64,000 bases of DNA from Cryptomeria japonica (GCF_030272615.1 NC_081415.1:377285392-377349391), one strand, 5' to 3'; counted from the first letter of the stretch, positions 44,174-56,424 are shown. A program made the numbers and translations. Notes: generated by a model not told the origin, from the letters alone.

Positions 44174-46063
44174 GCTTGCCTGAGTTAAGAAACGTTCCGT
44201 ATTCCATGATTTCTTGAGGGGAGCACCATCCACAATGTTATGAACTTATGAAAAACTAGTGACCACGAAATAGATCAAAACTAAGGAGTTGTAAAGAGTC
44301 TATTTGGGCTGCCATAGCAATTGACTATTAAGTAGTTCTAGGAACTTTAGAATTGATTCATGGCCATGGTGCTAAGGTCATGATTTGTGGCCAGTAAGGG
44401 CAACTTCAAATGAGGATGATAGTTTGCTTCAAATAGATGCTACCAAGAAAGGCACCCGTAAGCTGTCGAAAAAAGAGAACTGTAAAAGTTCATCATTGTC
44501 AGACTTAGACTTGGACTTTGGTTGGAATCATACCTGATGAAATTTTTTATCAAGGACTTTATAAATTTAATAACATGAAATATGGTAAATTTAGTTTAGT
44601 TGATCTTGGCCATACTCATCCTGGCTTGCAGAGGCTTACCCCATGTAGCCTGTGTTCTTGAGACTTTTCAAAGGTTTGATATCGAAGCCAATTTAACTTG
44701 TTTTTTTTTGTTTTGGAGCAGGATTTGCTAGTAGCTATCAAAACTCACAAAGTTTGCTAGTGGGAATGTCATGGTATATGAGTTGTGTTTTTGGAGCACT
44801 TTTAAGACATGCTGCATGAAGCAAAGATTTATCATTGTCCGTGTTTTTATAAGCTCACAAAATGTTCCATGCTTGGCAGGATTGAAGATGCTGTTTTCTT
44901 TGCTCTTCAATTTTACAAAGGGCTAAATACCCAGGGCTGGAGATGCTAGCCTTGAGCCTTTCTGCAGTTTGACAGAGAGCTAAATCCCCAAGTCAACTAT
45001 TCTCTTATGAATGAGCTCTCTAAGTGTCCACCATATTATACAGTTGGTGTGAGGCCATAAAACTACTCTGTTATTTTAGCAAAACTAAAGCATTGGAACA
45101 AGTTAATCAGTTACTTCTGTGCAGTAATTTCAAGCTACATGAGAAAGACTAATGTGATGTAGTTGGCAAATACAATGCCATATTTGAAGGTGGTCTGCTA
45201 GCAGTTAATCATGGAAGCATACCATAACTGTTCTTTATCAATCGTTTTCTCAATGGTAGCTTAGCTGGAGTAAGACGTATTATATAGGTACCCATTATTT
45301 TTAATGTTAATAATAAATTTGAATAGGTGGGTACCAACTAGCCCGAGCCTGTACTGTAAAAGTTGTAAGTTAGTAGCTTTCTGAAAGTTTACAGGACTGA
45401 AATGATACAATTTTCAGCGAATTAGAAATTAGAAACCAAAAGGTTCTCTTAAAATGAAGATATAAATGATAAAAAATGACCCTACAACCTGGTAATGGAG
45501 GGACTGAGACCTTATTAATTCTGTTTCTCTATTTTCACTGTTATAATTAAAGACTATGTAATGCTTTTTGGTCAATTCATTTATCTATTAGCTTGTATCT
45601 GAGGGAATTTTTCCTTAGTGTTCTGTTTGAGCTTTTGAAATCTGCTACACTTCTTGCTGGGTTTTGAAAATATGGCACTTTCCTTAGATGGAAGGCTTCC
45701 AATCCGTTTCCCTCCTTGCTAGCAAATTTTATGCCTTATAGAACATTCTGCTAGACAAAAAATAAAAATTATAACTAGCAGAAATGTCCAATCAGAGAAC
45801 ATGGTAGCTACATTCGTGTAATTTTCTGTACTGGAAACTCTTTCTAGCATGAGTGCATATTGAGAGCATGCACAGAATACCATTTTGATGGTTCCAATTC
45901 TAGAGATTTTTGAGCCATTTTATTTTGTTTCTGTTGAATTGTTAAATACGCATATCCACTGCTGTTTCATTCTTTTCAATCTTCAGTTTTTTTAACTGTT
46001 GACTATTTTCCATTAATGGAATAATGTTTGTAACAATATATAATTTATTTGTATGTCTTTCAG
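44174..46063 (+). other. 3' part of intron 1, no repeats recognised
   Basis: AT-rich sequence leading to the branch-point and pyrimidine region of exon 2. No transposon frame was recognised. Confidence 0.4.
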
Positions 46064-46639
46064 TAGAAATGGATAAAGGTATCCATTTTGATCAAAGTTC
46101 TAGCATTGAGCACATGGAAGATGAAAGGACTTGTGATCCCAATGATGCAGATTATGATCATATCCGAAATTCATTTGATCTCTCTGAACACAATATTTAT
46201 GAGATGGATGTAAAGCATATTGGTTCCTCCAGCTGTCCAAACATAGTTGGAATATACATTGGTCCTTCTGCAGAATATGTTATAGCTGTTCTTGCAGTTC
46301 TACAAAGTGGGGGAGCTTTCCTTCCTCTAGATCCTTCATGGCCTAAGGAGAGAGTGTTGGCTATGATTTCTGCTTCAGAGGTTGATCTTGTAATCAGTTG
46401 TAGCCATGTATCAAGCTTAAATGCCCACAAAAACCATGAAATGGAATGGTTGTTAGAAGGTTGCAAATGTTCAATTTTGTGCTTATCATATGGATATTTT
46501 AAGGGTTCTGCAGGGAAGTTTAATTCTAAGTTTCACATAACTTGGCCTTGCCAAAATCAAGACAAGAGATTATATTGTTATTTGATGTACACTTCTGGGT
46601 CAACTGGCAAGCCTAAGGGTGTATGTGGTACAGAGAAAG
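46064..46639 (+). CDS. AAE19-like: Acyl-activating enzyme (AAE19/AASDH-like), exon 2
   Basis: This exon of 576 bases (192 codons, phase 1 at both ends) continues the AMP-binding domain. After a poorly conserved acidic linker it reads GIYIGPSAEYVIAVLAVLQS, GGAFLPLDPSWPKERV (A2 motif region) and, near its end, YTSGSTGKPKGVCGTEK, the P-loop (A3 motif) that binds ATP phosphates. The CGTE extension directly after the P-loop is the form I associate with the AAE19/AASDH group. The acceptor is TTTCAG|TA and the donor AAAG|GTATAA. The frame joined to exon 1 has no stop. The remaining A-domain motifs (A4-A10) and any C-terminal beta-propeller are not in this window. Confidence 0.85.
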
Positions 46640-46990
46640 GTATAACCATTACTCATCCAGAACTACATATAAAGCTTAATCCATTTGGTCTTCAGTACTG
46701 GAGTTGAATGTTATGAACACATGAACTTGTTCAGAATTCTATGATCATCTTCTGTTTCATCATGTTCCATTTCTAAGCTTCTAGGTATTTATACATCTAT
46801 ATTTTTTGTTTTGTATATTAAAATTCTCCACTTTTCTTATTATGAGCCAAATATCATTTAATAATGCTACTTCTCAAGGTTTTTAAAAGGGGACTTGCTC
46901 ACCTCATATATGATAAATAGACCATTCAACCATTGCTTGAGTGATTATTCTAACATTTGATTATTGGGATTTTGTCTTTGTAAAGCAGAC

Positions 46991-47374
46991 TTAAGTTACT
47001 AATTGTCATGGAGAGGATAAAATCCATATGTAAACCCAAAACTTGGAATTATTTGAACTTCCTCAAAAGCTTAACTACTTTTTTACTTCATGTACATTTT
47101 TGAGGCTTAAATGAGAGATTAAACAAATTTTATGGTACTAAGATTTCACCGCTCAGACTATTTACTTGACTTCATGTACATATTAAGTTACTAATTGTCA
47201 TGGAGAGGATAAAATCCATATGTAAACCCAAAACTTGGAATTATTTGAACTTCCTCAAAAGCTTAACTACTTTTTTACTTCATGTACATTTTTGAGGCTT
47301 AAATGAGAGATTAAACAAATTTTATGGTACTAAGATTTCACCGCTCAGACTATTTACTTGACTTCATGTACATA
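46991..47374. repeat. Perfect 192-bp tandem duplication
   Basis: 46991-47182 and 47183-47374 read identically by eye. The unit ends TTCATGTACATA, and a related TTCATGTACAT occurs inside the unit, offering microhomology for slippage. It could also be an assembly artefact. Confidence 0.85.
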
Positions 47375-50300
47375 TGTGAGGTCATATTGGCAAATTAAAC
47401 AAATCTACTAGCGGAAAATAAATTAGGATTTTATGCTACAAATTTAATTTTTTCGTAGGTCACATGTTTAGTTGATGTCAATATGAAACAGAAGTATAGA
47501 GAAAAGGAAGCAAAATCGAATTATTTTTTATGGACAGTTTCCTTCTAAATATGGAGACGAAAGGCTCAAATACAGATTGATTTGAGTACATCATTCTGCT
47601 AGCTACTCTTCAATATCATTACATCCTCACTCAAAATTTCAAATTTTTTCTTGGTGAGAACAAAAATTGCGTTCAAGCCTTCAACATGCAAAATACAAAA
47701 CACTTACTGTAAAATATTCTTTCTGAGACAAGAAATATTTAATCATATTTGTTTACTTCCTTTGGATTAGCGAAAAAGCCTAATGCTAATGTATGAAATG
47801 AAGGTTGGAAAATACTCTAAATCGAAAATAGATGTTGATGGGATTCACCCCCGTGTTCATTTTTGTGATTGTAATTTTTCTTTGATTATAGTGTATGGAT
47901 ATTGCAAAATTTGCAAATTTTTGAAGTGTCTTTGCAACCCTAGTAAGCATGGCTGCATGACTACAATTAAAAATAAGATGGGGGCACCTGTACATCCAAA
48001 ATGTGGAGTGCACTGCAAATCCAAGATAAAAATGGAGAAAAATATTTATCCAAATAGTGTGAAAATATCATATATACTTTTGATTCATAAGAAAACAGAT
48101 TGATTGTTTGATCACATAGATTTTCATGAACCCTTATTTATAACAAAATGGGTGACTGCTTGCACAATCTATCACATTAAATAGGTCCAATGAATCTTCT
48201 AGAAGATTCTTTCACAAACTAGCAACCTCTATTAATGATCTACCTAGGACCAATACTTGCTGCCTTGTATATAACACCATGTGTTAACATATGAGCTTTT
48301 TAACAAAATAGCTTATTTACATGACTTGACAAAATATGTTTTGTTTCACAAACCAACACACCCCTCCTCTTAGTAAGATTTGTCTAACACTTCCTGCTCT
48401 GTTCACATTTTTTAAGGAGATTCAAAGGAATCAATCATTAAGGGCAGAAAAGATTCATTTAAACTATGTTAATCATTTATTTTGTGCCGACTTACCAGTC
48501 ATTATCAACACACAACTTTTGAAGGATCTTCTGCCCCCACAGGAGATTAGAATAGGAGGCAAATGGATGATTTCACCCTTTATACCAAGATTTATGACTG
48601 TATCTCTTCATCTTCTCTGATAGATACAATGAAGATCATCCTTAACAACTTGGATTTGCAGGCAAAATACAAGAAAATGTAGCAAACTACGAGTCCTGTA
48701 GACAGTCAGTAAGGGTTTTCAAATTCCTTGAATAACTTATTTGTTTCTTATTTTCCAAAACCATCAATGTAATTCAGTAGAGAAAACAGGTCAAATTGAA
48801 TTTTGACAAACATTCAAAGAACTAGTCCAAATATCACACCAGGAGTGGCGTTTTATACAAATTTTGTCCACGTCTCACATATTGCCAAATAAGAACAGGA
48901 AGCTACAAGCAAAGAAGAGGTGCATAGGAGCCTTGTACTGACCACAAACTAAAGAAGAACATATATTCATTCTACAAAATTTCAAGACTTCTCTGATTGT
49001 GAACTTCACCAAAGGAGACATCCAAATCTGTTAGAATACTGAACTAGGTTTATAATGGCCACAGTTTAAAATAAGTGAGGTCATTGATAAAGTGTGTTAT
49101 TTATTAAATAAGAATGACATTAGGTATAACCAACTATTGGGTACATGCTTATGTGTAATGATATCATTTGTTTATTTATAAAAGTTACCCGAGTTTAAAC
49201 TTTTAAGGATTCTATTCAAGAGGCCTCCCACCCAAAATAGATATAATAGATGCATCATGATACAAGATAGCCCAGGACTGTTATAACCTCTTCCAATAGT
49301 AAATAACAGCTTCCTTTTATTAAAAGAGAAATAGAGATCTATTATGTTCAGTCTTAACCTATTACTTAACCATGATGAAAAACTGACTGATAAACCACCT
49401 TTCTAAAGCCCATCAAAAAGCTAGCCTTTTCACAAAATGGCTGATATGTAGTCTGCTTTGTTGTTTTTTAAACAGATAGCATAAATCTACAGGATGTTCA
49501 ATTAACCATATTGAAAAACATCAAATAAGAAGACAAAAAATTCTGTGAAGTGTGGACAGGGTGATAAAGCCATATAAGGCCAGCGAATTCTTATTTCCTT
49601 AAAGATGAAAGTCATGCATGTCTTGTATTCTATGAAATACGAGGACACTATAATTGCTTATATAGATATTCAGATGCAGTTTTTCCTCTTTGGTATTCTG
49701 ACTAAGGATGCCTGGCTCTTACCTCCAACCAGATGTGCCTAGCTCTCTGCCTCAGGGGGGTGTTATTATTGGAGACTGAGCATTTCAGGGCCTTCTAAGA
49801 TCACCAGGTTGACCACTTCTTTTTCTTAGCTATTGCCTATGTTGAGAGCATTAAGCACCCATTAGATGCCATCTGGTTCACACAGAGGCATTACCAGGTT
49901 TGTGCCATGATGTCCACACCAGTGTTAGAGATTTACCTCTACTTGACATGGAGCACACTCTAGTGTTTTTTTCCTCTGTAGCCTAGGGCATGACAGACAA
50001 GTGTCATTATTTTCCTGCCCCTTTTTGGAGATCAGTTGGTCTTTGGGTGCTAGAAGAGGTGCTATGGGATGCTTCTTACACACCCTTAAGGTTGTTGTCC
50101 ATTGTAGACAGCTTAGCCATGCTAGTTATCACCAAGTAATGTGGTCCCGTTATGTCCGTGTGAAAAATATTTTAATCAAGTATTATTATTATAAGTATGA
50201 AAGATACTGTCAAAATTTTAATTTTTGCTGAGCACCAATCCATTCATATTTGTGTTCACTTGTTTTGGCATTGAAATGTCATTGAATTTCAAATTATAGT

Positions 50301-50883
50301 GATAATTTGTATACATTGCTATATATTCTGCTCACTTTTTGCTGATATGCTGCTTATTGTACATTGCATATAAGTTGAAGTGAGCTTCTCTAGGAAAAAA
50401 GTATTTTATTGTGGGTGAATCCAGCATAGCAGCATAATGAAAGGTCTACGTTACTATTAGCATTTTAATCTGTCCCTTTCAAGACAACATAAAATGTGAC
50501 AGTGTGTATGGATAAACCTTTCTTCAAATTAGAAGGGGAGGCTCTCTTGTAACCAAATACTAGAATATATGGGGAAAAAACTTTAGCTTTAACAGTATGC
50601 ATAGGATAATTCTGTCATTTTAAGCATTCTGGGCAATTAAAGTAAATAAAATACCTGTATTTTTGTTCTGGGCAGAGGCACAATTCTAAACATGTTACGA
50701 TCTTATCTGCAAATATTATCAAACAAAAGTAATAACATGCAAAAAAGAATACAATTTTCTTTGAACTATCTGAAATAAGTTTGTACTCATGAATCTAGAA
50801 CAAATATCATAGGGTTCTTCGAGGGGCCAACCTCCTTAAAGGAACTCTTCTCTTCATTTCTGTGTTATTGTGATTAAAGACGA
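47375..50883. other. Intronic sequence without recognised genes
   Basis: The longest frame (47783-48103, 106 codons) has several Cys pairs but no family match. A stretch near 48120-48380 is LTR-like in style (GTATATAACA, CACAAACCAACACACCCC) but has no partner. Confidence 0.4.
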
Positions 50884-51081
50884 CCACCTTAAATCAGCAT
50901 CTTATGTGTTATTCTGTTATTCCATTTCATTTCTTTCATTATTTCTTTGCAACTAATTTGCACTGCAAGATTTAATTTTCTGGGTTTATGTTTCTGCTTC
51001 CACGGCAAGTGGTATTGGAGGGGTAAATTTTTTTTTTTGCAGCGATTGTGTTAGGATTTGGTGTTGATTTTGTGACATCAA

Positions 51082-51343
51082 ATGGTGAAGGTTTCAAATG
51101 CTAGGTTTGAGGTGGAGAATTTTATGGAAAGAATAAATTTGAGCTATGGAAGCTCAAGGTGCGTGATTTGTTAGTGCAGCAAGGATTGCACAAGGAATTG
51201 GTGGGAAAGTCAAAGAAACCTATAGATATGTTTGATGAGGATTGGGAAAATTCGTCTATGAGAGGTCTTAGCACAATTTTGTTGCGTTTGGTGGATGAGG
51301 TTCTTTACAATATTGTTGGAGAGGAAACAACAACATGCTTATG
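51082..51343 (+). pseudogene. Copia E gag remnant
   Basis: The ATG at 51082 starts the frame, which shifts by one base near 51120 and continues FELWKLKVRDLLVQQGLHKE and DEDWENSSMRGLSTILLRL. This parallels Copia F gag (YEVWKLKMEDLLVD, QEDWDLIDRKAKGLIRLCL). It breaks off before the zinc knuckle. Confidence 0.7.
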
Positions 51344-52233
51344 AAGCAGAATGGAATTTTTGAATATTGTCAAAGAGATCTATGGTGGGCGTTTGATGCT
51401 CATGAATGTTCCTCTTGGAGTTGTTCATGTGTTTGCTTCTTGCATAGTAGTGACCTGGAGCTCTGGTTTGGCAATATGTTACTCTCTTCTTTCATGGTGG
51501 TTATATGTGGAGTTCTTAGATTGGGTTCATGGTTTCACCCCTTGATTACACGAAGGCACTCAATGATTAGCCACTGGTTGCATGAGAGTTGTGGAGTTGG
51601 TTATTCTATGACTTGAATGCTCTTGGACAACTTGATAGGTTTTGTAGTTTTCCTATTTCTAAAAGCTGTGGGTTTGTAGACTCCATTGTTCATGTTGACA
51701 TCTTGGTATGCCATGGAGTACTATTGGTCTTTGGTTGAGGTGTCACGACTTTGACTTTGACAAGTGTTCTTTGGTTTAGAGGACAGTTTGTATTATGTCA
51801 CGATTCCTGTTTAGAGTATTGGCATGATGTAGGTTTTTTTGATATCGTGATATGTTCATATGGAGCATATGATCTTCTATTAAGGAGATGTTAGATCATG
51901 ATGTCATGTTTATGTTCTTGATTCAGCTGTTGGAGTTGTGACATTGAACTTGTTTGGTTCTCTTGGTATTAAGTACATGATCATTTGCTTGATTACTTCA
52001 TGATGATGCTATGTTGAATTTGAAGTTTGGCATGGATTGATTGGTTACAGGTGCTGATGGATACTTGGAGACAGAGGTGAGGCTTGGAGTTCTCTTGTGA
52101 CTAGAGACATGTGTTGAGATGATTACTCTTGATAAGTTTTCAATAGGAAGTTTTAGGAGCCTACACCTTTGTTGGGCTTGCAAAAATATTAGGTAAATTG
52201 TTGTCAAGGTGGAGATTGTTCGATTGTGACAAC

Positions 52234-52440
52234 TAAAACAATGCGAGACACGCAATAGATTTCAAAGAATTGATTAATTAACAAAATGAGCAAGACGCTC
52301 ATAAATAATACAAGGATATTTACAAGAATAGCAAGTTTCTAATAAGAAACTGCTGAGAAGATCGAAGACGATCTAACCAAAATAGAATATACACTATTGA
52401 GCATTAATAATAAAATTAACATTATTTTAATATTCTATTA
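52234..52440 (-). repeat. Copia C 3' LTR
   Basis: 207 bp, starting (minus strand) TAATAGAATATT and ending TTGTTTTA. The first three bases TAA serve as the stop codon of pol. Confidence 0.92.
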
Positions 52441-55400
52441 CCCTCCCTTAATGCTCAATCTATTAACTACACCTATAGACCCCCTGAATTTTACAAATTT
52501 ATTAGGACCAAGGGGCTTGGTGAAGATATCTGCTGGCTGCTCCGATGTAGGAACATACAGCAACTGGATGGATCCGTCTTCAACCAGTTGTCGAATATAG
52601 TGACAATGAGTTTCCACATGCTTGGTTCTTTCATGGAAGACTGGATTCTTGGCGAGTTTGAGCACTCCCTGATTATCACAGAACAAGGGAGTAGGACCTG
52701 CCTGAGATACATGCATATCCGCAAGCATTCGTCGAAGCCAAACCGCCTCACAAGATGCCTTAACTGCTCCCTGATACTCTGCTTCTGTCGAGGAGAGAGC
52801 CACAGCCTGCTGCTTCTTACTAGTCCATGTGATAGCACCAGATCCCAAACTAAACACATACCCTGCTGTAGACTTACGGTCATCAACCGAACCTGCCCAG
52901 TCAGAATCTGTGTAACCACTGAGTATAGGATCAGAACTCCGAGTGTACAGAAGTCCATAATCAGGAGTGCCACTCACATAACGTAGCACACGCTTCGCTG
53001 CTATCCAATGATCAGCCTTGGGAGCTGTCATAAAGCGTGAAATGTAGCTCACTGAAAAATTGATGTCAGGTCTAGTGGCAGTAAGATAGATGAGGCTGCC
53101 CACTAGTTGCCTGAACATAGATTCATCCACAACTGGTGAAGATGACTGAGCTGAAAGTTTGAGCCCGGGTTCCATAGGAGTAGAGGCAGGTTTGCAATCC
53201 TGCATTTTGAACCTGTCCACAAGACTTCTGGCATACTTGGACTGAGAGAGAAAGATACTGTTCTCAGTCTGCCAGACTTCAACTCCTAAGCAGTAATGTA
53301 GAAGTCCCAAATCTGTCATATCAAAGGTGCGGCACAAATCCTGTTTGATCCCAGTGATCAAATGTGCTGAACTGCCAGTAATGATTAAGTCATCCACATA
53401 GACAACCACAAACAGAATATCATTACTAGTATGCTTGATATACAGGTTTGCATCAGATGGACTCTGTTGAAAATCATGATCTGTCAGGTACTTATCAATT
53501 TTCATGTACCAAGCCCGAGGAGCTTGTTTCAGACCATAGAGTGCTTTGACTAGTCTACAGACCTTCTGTTCTTGACTAGCAACCTTGAATCCTGGAGGTT
53601 GCGTCATGTAGACTTCTTCCTGTAAGTCACCATTCAAAAAAGCACTCTTGATGTCCATCTGATGGACTTTCCAACTGAACTGGGCTGCCAAGGCAAGAAC
53701 GAGCCGTATGGTACTCATTTTGGCTGTAGGAGCAAAAGTCTCCTCGTAGTCAATGCCTTCTTTCTGTGAGAACCCACGAGCAACAAGACGAGCCTTATAC
53801 TTGTCTAGGGTTCCATCAGCTTTGTATTTTACTTTGTACACCCATTTGCAGCTAATGGGCTTCTTCCCTGAAGGAAGATCAGAAAGGGCCCAAGTGTGAT
53901 TCTTTTGAAGACTCTGGAACTCAGCTTCCATAGCCTGTTCCCACTCAGGTATACCTTTAGCCTCTGAGTATGTTTGAGGCTCAAAAACACTGTGTATGTT
54001 AGCCATGAGAGCAAAATTGACTGTATGCTGTTGTTTGCTCTTATTACGGGAGGTTCTACCCTCAATGAGCTCAGTATCCCTGAGATCACCAATGGTCTTG
54101 GCCCACCATTTAGGCCGGAGAGTAGAAGTGCGAACATCTAGAGGAGCTGGAAGAGGCGCAGGATCAGGAACAGGAGCAACAGGAGGAGGATTATTCTCCG
54201 GAGGGAACTCAGGTAGTGCATCATCGAAAATAGATTCTGCATCATCCCTCCCATCAGGCGAACCTAATGGAATAAGAACACTGTGAGGTTGATCCTCAGA
54301 ACTCTGCTCAGAAGAAGGGGACTGAAAGAATCCTTTGTCTTCATCAAATACAACATCACGACTGAAGATAAGACGTTCAATGTCTATATCTATCAGTCTG
54401 TAGGCCTTATGGTGATCACTGTATCCTGTCATCATGAGTTTCTGACTTTTGGAATCCAACTTGGAGCGCTTAGCATCTGGAATCCAAACATAGGCAACAG
54501 AGCCAAAAACCTTCAGGTGGCTGATCGTAGGTTTCCGACCAGACCAAACCTCTTCTGGAGTCTTCCCCTTAACAACTTGAGTAGGAGAACGGTTAAGTAG
54601 GTAGACAGCAGTAAACACTGCTTCAGCCCAATACTTATTTGGAACACTCCTGTGTTGTAACATAGAGCGAGCCATCTCAACAACCGTACGATTGCGACGC
54701 TCGACAACACTGTTTTGCTGAGGAGTGTAGGGTGTAGTCAACTGGCGTTTGATGCCATGGGTATCACAGAAGTTGGAGAATGCAGAAGAACAAAATTCCC
54801 CCCCGTTATCTATCCTAAGAGTAATGATACTATATCCAGACTCTTTTTCAACAAAGGACTTAAACTTCTGAAAGATACTAAATACATCTGATTTATGTTT
54901 AAGAAAGTACACCCACATCTTTCTACTAAAATCATCTACAATAAGCAAAAAGTATTTGCAACCAGTAACAGAAGATGTATTCATAGGACCACAAATATCA
55001 GCATGAAGTAATTGAAGTACCTTAGATGCGCGCCAAGACTTTCCATGTGTGAATGAAGTCCGATGCTGTTTGCCAGCTTGACAGGCGCCACATACTCCAA
55101 GATGCTGAGTCTGAATATCAGGTAACCCTGAAACAAGTCCCTCCCGAGATAGCTGAGAGAGATACTGAATGTTGAGATGTCCATATCTCTGATGCCACAA
55201 AGTGTTGAGAGGAGAAACACGAGCTGCCAGAGCCACTTCAGGAGAATCACCAGTGTCAAGAAGCCTATATAGGCCATGATCCTCTAGACCAACAGCAACA
55301 GTAAGACGAGTCTCCCGATCAATGATGGAACACTTGTGAGCACTGAACACCACATCTAGTTGAGGAGAATTCCTCATAATCTGGCTGACAGAGAGCAGAT

Positions 55401-55500
55401 TAAGTTCCATTCCAGGAACATAGTACACATTTAGAAAAAGGAGAGTCCTGCCACCAGATTGTATCTGAACAGTGCCTCTGCCAACAACTGTATACTCCCT
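52438..55500 (-). CDS. Copia C pol: integrase, reverse transcriptase, RNase H (protease core missing)
   Basis: One uninterrupted minus-strand frame of about 1000 codons. In order: YYVPGMELNLLSVSQIM; the GAG-pre-integrase zinc region (WHQRYGHLN, CGACQAGKQH); the integrase core with HADICGP, RIDNGGEF and NSVVERRNR (D, D, E); RT with KARLVARGFSQKEGIDYEET, MDIKSAFLNGDL and VVVYVDDLIITG; and RNase H with GYTDSDWAGS, ALSSTEAEY and ADIFTKPL. Order and motifs are those of Ty1/Copia. The stop TAA (52438-52440) is formed by the first bases of the LTR, after the purine tract read as Lys-Gly-Gly. Upstream the frame is offset from gag, and the D-S/T-G protease site is absent, which suggests an internal deletion near 55500. 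The exact start is uncertain because pol is normally made as part of a gag-pol polyprotein. Confidence 0.9.
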   Translation of the reverse strand, partial: REYTVVGRGTVQIQSGGRTLLFLNVYYVPGMELNLLSVSQIMRNSPQLDVVFSAHKCSIIDRETRLTVAVGLEDHGLYRLLDTGDSPEVALAARVSPLNTLWHQRYGHLNIQYLSQLSREGLVSGLPDIQTQHLGVCGACQAGKQHRTSFTHGKSWRASKVLQLLHADICGPMNTSSVTGCKYFLLIVDDFSRKMWVYFLKHKSDVFSIFQKFKSFVEKESGYSIITLRIDNGGEFCSSAFSNFCDTHGIKRQLTTPYTPQQNSVVERRNRTVVEMARSMLQHRSVPNKYWAEAVFTAVYLLNRSPTQVVKGKTPEEVWSGRKPTISHLKVFGSVAYVWIPDAKRSKLDSKSQKLMMTGYSDHHKAYRLIDIDIERLIFSRDVVFDEDKGFFQSPSSEQSSEDQPHSVLIPLGSPDGRDDAESIFDDALPEFPPENNPPPVAPVPDPAPLPAPLDVRTSTLRPKWWAKTIGDLRDTELIEGRTSRNKSKQQHTVNFALMANIHSVFEPQTYSEAKGIPEWEQAMEAEFQSLQKNHTWALSDLPSGKKPISCKWVYKVKYKADGTLDKYKARLVARGFSQKEGIDYEETFAPTAKMSTIRLVLALAAQFSWKVHQMDIKSAFLNGDLQEEVYMTQPPGFKVASQEQKVCRLVKALYGLKQAPRAWYMKIDKYLTDHDFQQSPSDANLYIKHTSNDILFVVVYVDDLIITGSSAHLITGIKQDLCRTFDMTDLGLLHYCLGVEVWQTENSIFLSQSKYARSLVDRFKMQDCKPASTPMEPGLKLSAQSSSPVVDESMFRQLVGSLIYLTATRPDINFSVSYISRFMTAPKADHWIAAKRVLRYVSGTPDYGLLYTRSSDPILSGYTDSDWAGSVDDRKSTAGYVFSLGSGAITWTSKKQQAVALSSTEAEYQGAVKASCEAVWLRRMLADMHVSQAGPTPLFCDNQGVLKLAKNPVFHERTKHVETHCHYIRQLVEDGSIQLLYVPTSEQPADIFTKPLGPNKFVKFRGSIGVVNRLSIKGG

Positions 55501-56308
55501 GCTTCTTTTGTTCAGAAGCGAGCCTTTGACGGCAATCTTTCTTCATATGGCCGTACTTGTGACAGTAATTGCACTGCACATTCTTCTTCTTAGCTCCATC
55601 CTGTGTCTGAGAAGAGCCTTTCTGCTGAGAAGACTGAGAGGACTGAAATTTGCCTTTATCCTTCTGAAAGGATTGAGCTGTGAAGGCATTTTCCAAGGAG
55701 GCTGATGTAGTACCACTACCAAACTGCTGTTTCCAGCGATCCTGCTGTAGAAGTTTGGTGCATAATTCTGAAAACTTCAGATCAACATTGGTGGAAGTAA
55801 TATTGAGGGTCTCAATGAAGTGTTCATACGATTTCGGAAGACTTTTCAGAGTGATTACTACCATGTCTTCTTCCTCCATAGTCCGACCAATAGCTTCGAG
55901 CTGATCTCGAATGTCCTTAATCCTCGTGAGGTGTTCCTGTAAGGACATACGTTCATCCATCATAATGGAGAACAACTGATTCTTTAGAAAGAATGCTTGG
56001 CTCTTGTCGGATGTCTCATGCAATTCCTTCAGATGCTTCCAGATGTCGGAAGCTGTCTTGCCGGAAGGAATCTGCGGTAACTGATCATCAGTCACTGAGA
56101 GTTTGAGAAGCATAACTGCCTCCCGATTGCGTTCATCAAACTTATCTTGATCTGCACTTGGTGTACCAGGACTAAGCTCTTTGCCCAAAATAAGCTGGTC
56201 AAGACGCCTATATTCAAAAATGGTCAACATACGCTGTTTCCAGATGTTGTAATTGTGACCATTAAAGCGTTGACTGCCTTCTAACATCAGATTGGTGAGA
56301 GAAGCCAT
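55495..56308 (-). CDS. Copia C gag
   Basis: The ATG at 56308 opens MASLTNLMLEGSQRFNGHNY. An in-frame start 16 codons earlier lies in the leader and is less likely, because Copia D keeps the same MASLTNLMLEG start. The protein has a UBN2-type gag domain (WKQRMLTIFEYR, LKELHETSDKSQAFFLKNQL, MSLQEHLTRIKDI, TLKSLPKSYEHFI) and a CCHC knuckle CNYCHKYGHMKKDC near 55535-55580. Immediately after QRLASEQKKQ the pol sequence follows out of frame, so gag ends on a short frameshifted tail at 55400. Confidence 0.88.
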
Positions 56309-56424
56309 TTGCACGTTTCCCAAAAAAAAATTCTCGGCTGACCCAGAAAAATCCAAAGACCACCCAGAAATGCGTGCGAAAAACCCAGAAGGAATCTGTT
56401 GTCAGAATCTGGATCCGCGGGCTC

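Larger units (their letters stand above)
2267..46063 (+). other. Intron 1 of the acyl-activating enzyme gene (43.8 kb)
   Basis: The donor is CAG|GTATGT at 2267. The acceptor is a pyrimidine-rich tract ending TGTCTTTCAG at 46063. Exon 1 contributes the first base (G) of a codon and exon 2 the next two (TA), giving GTA and keeping frame. Nearly all of the 43.8 kb is transposon sequence on both strands, itemised below. An intron this size is known in conifers but would easily lead an annotation to split the gene in two. Confidence 0.72.

Noticed and set aside
47783-48103. 106-codon frame with several Cys pairs
   Set aside because: Cys spacing fits no zinc-finger class I know, and composition is like the AT-rich flanks.
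53996-54600. Plus-strand frames of 96-105 codons
   Set aside because: Antisense to the intact Copia C pol.
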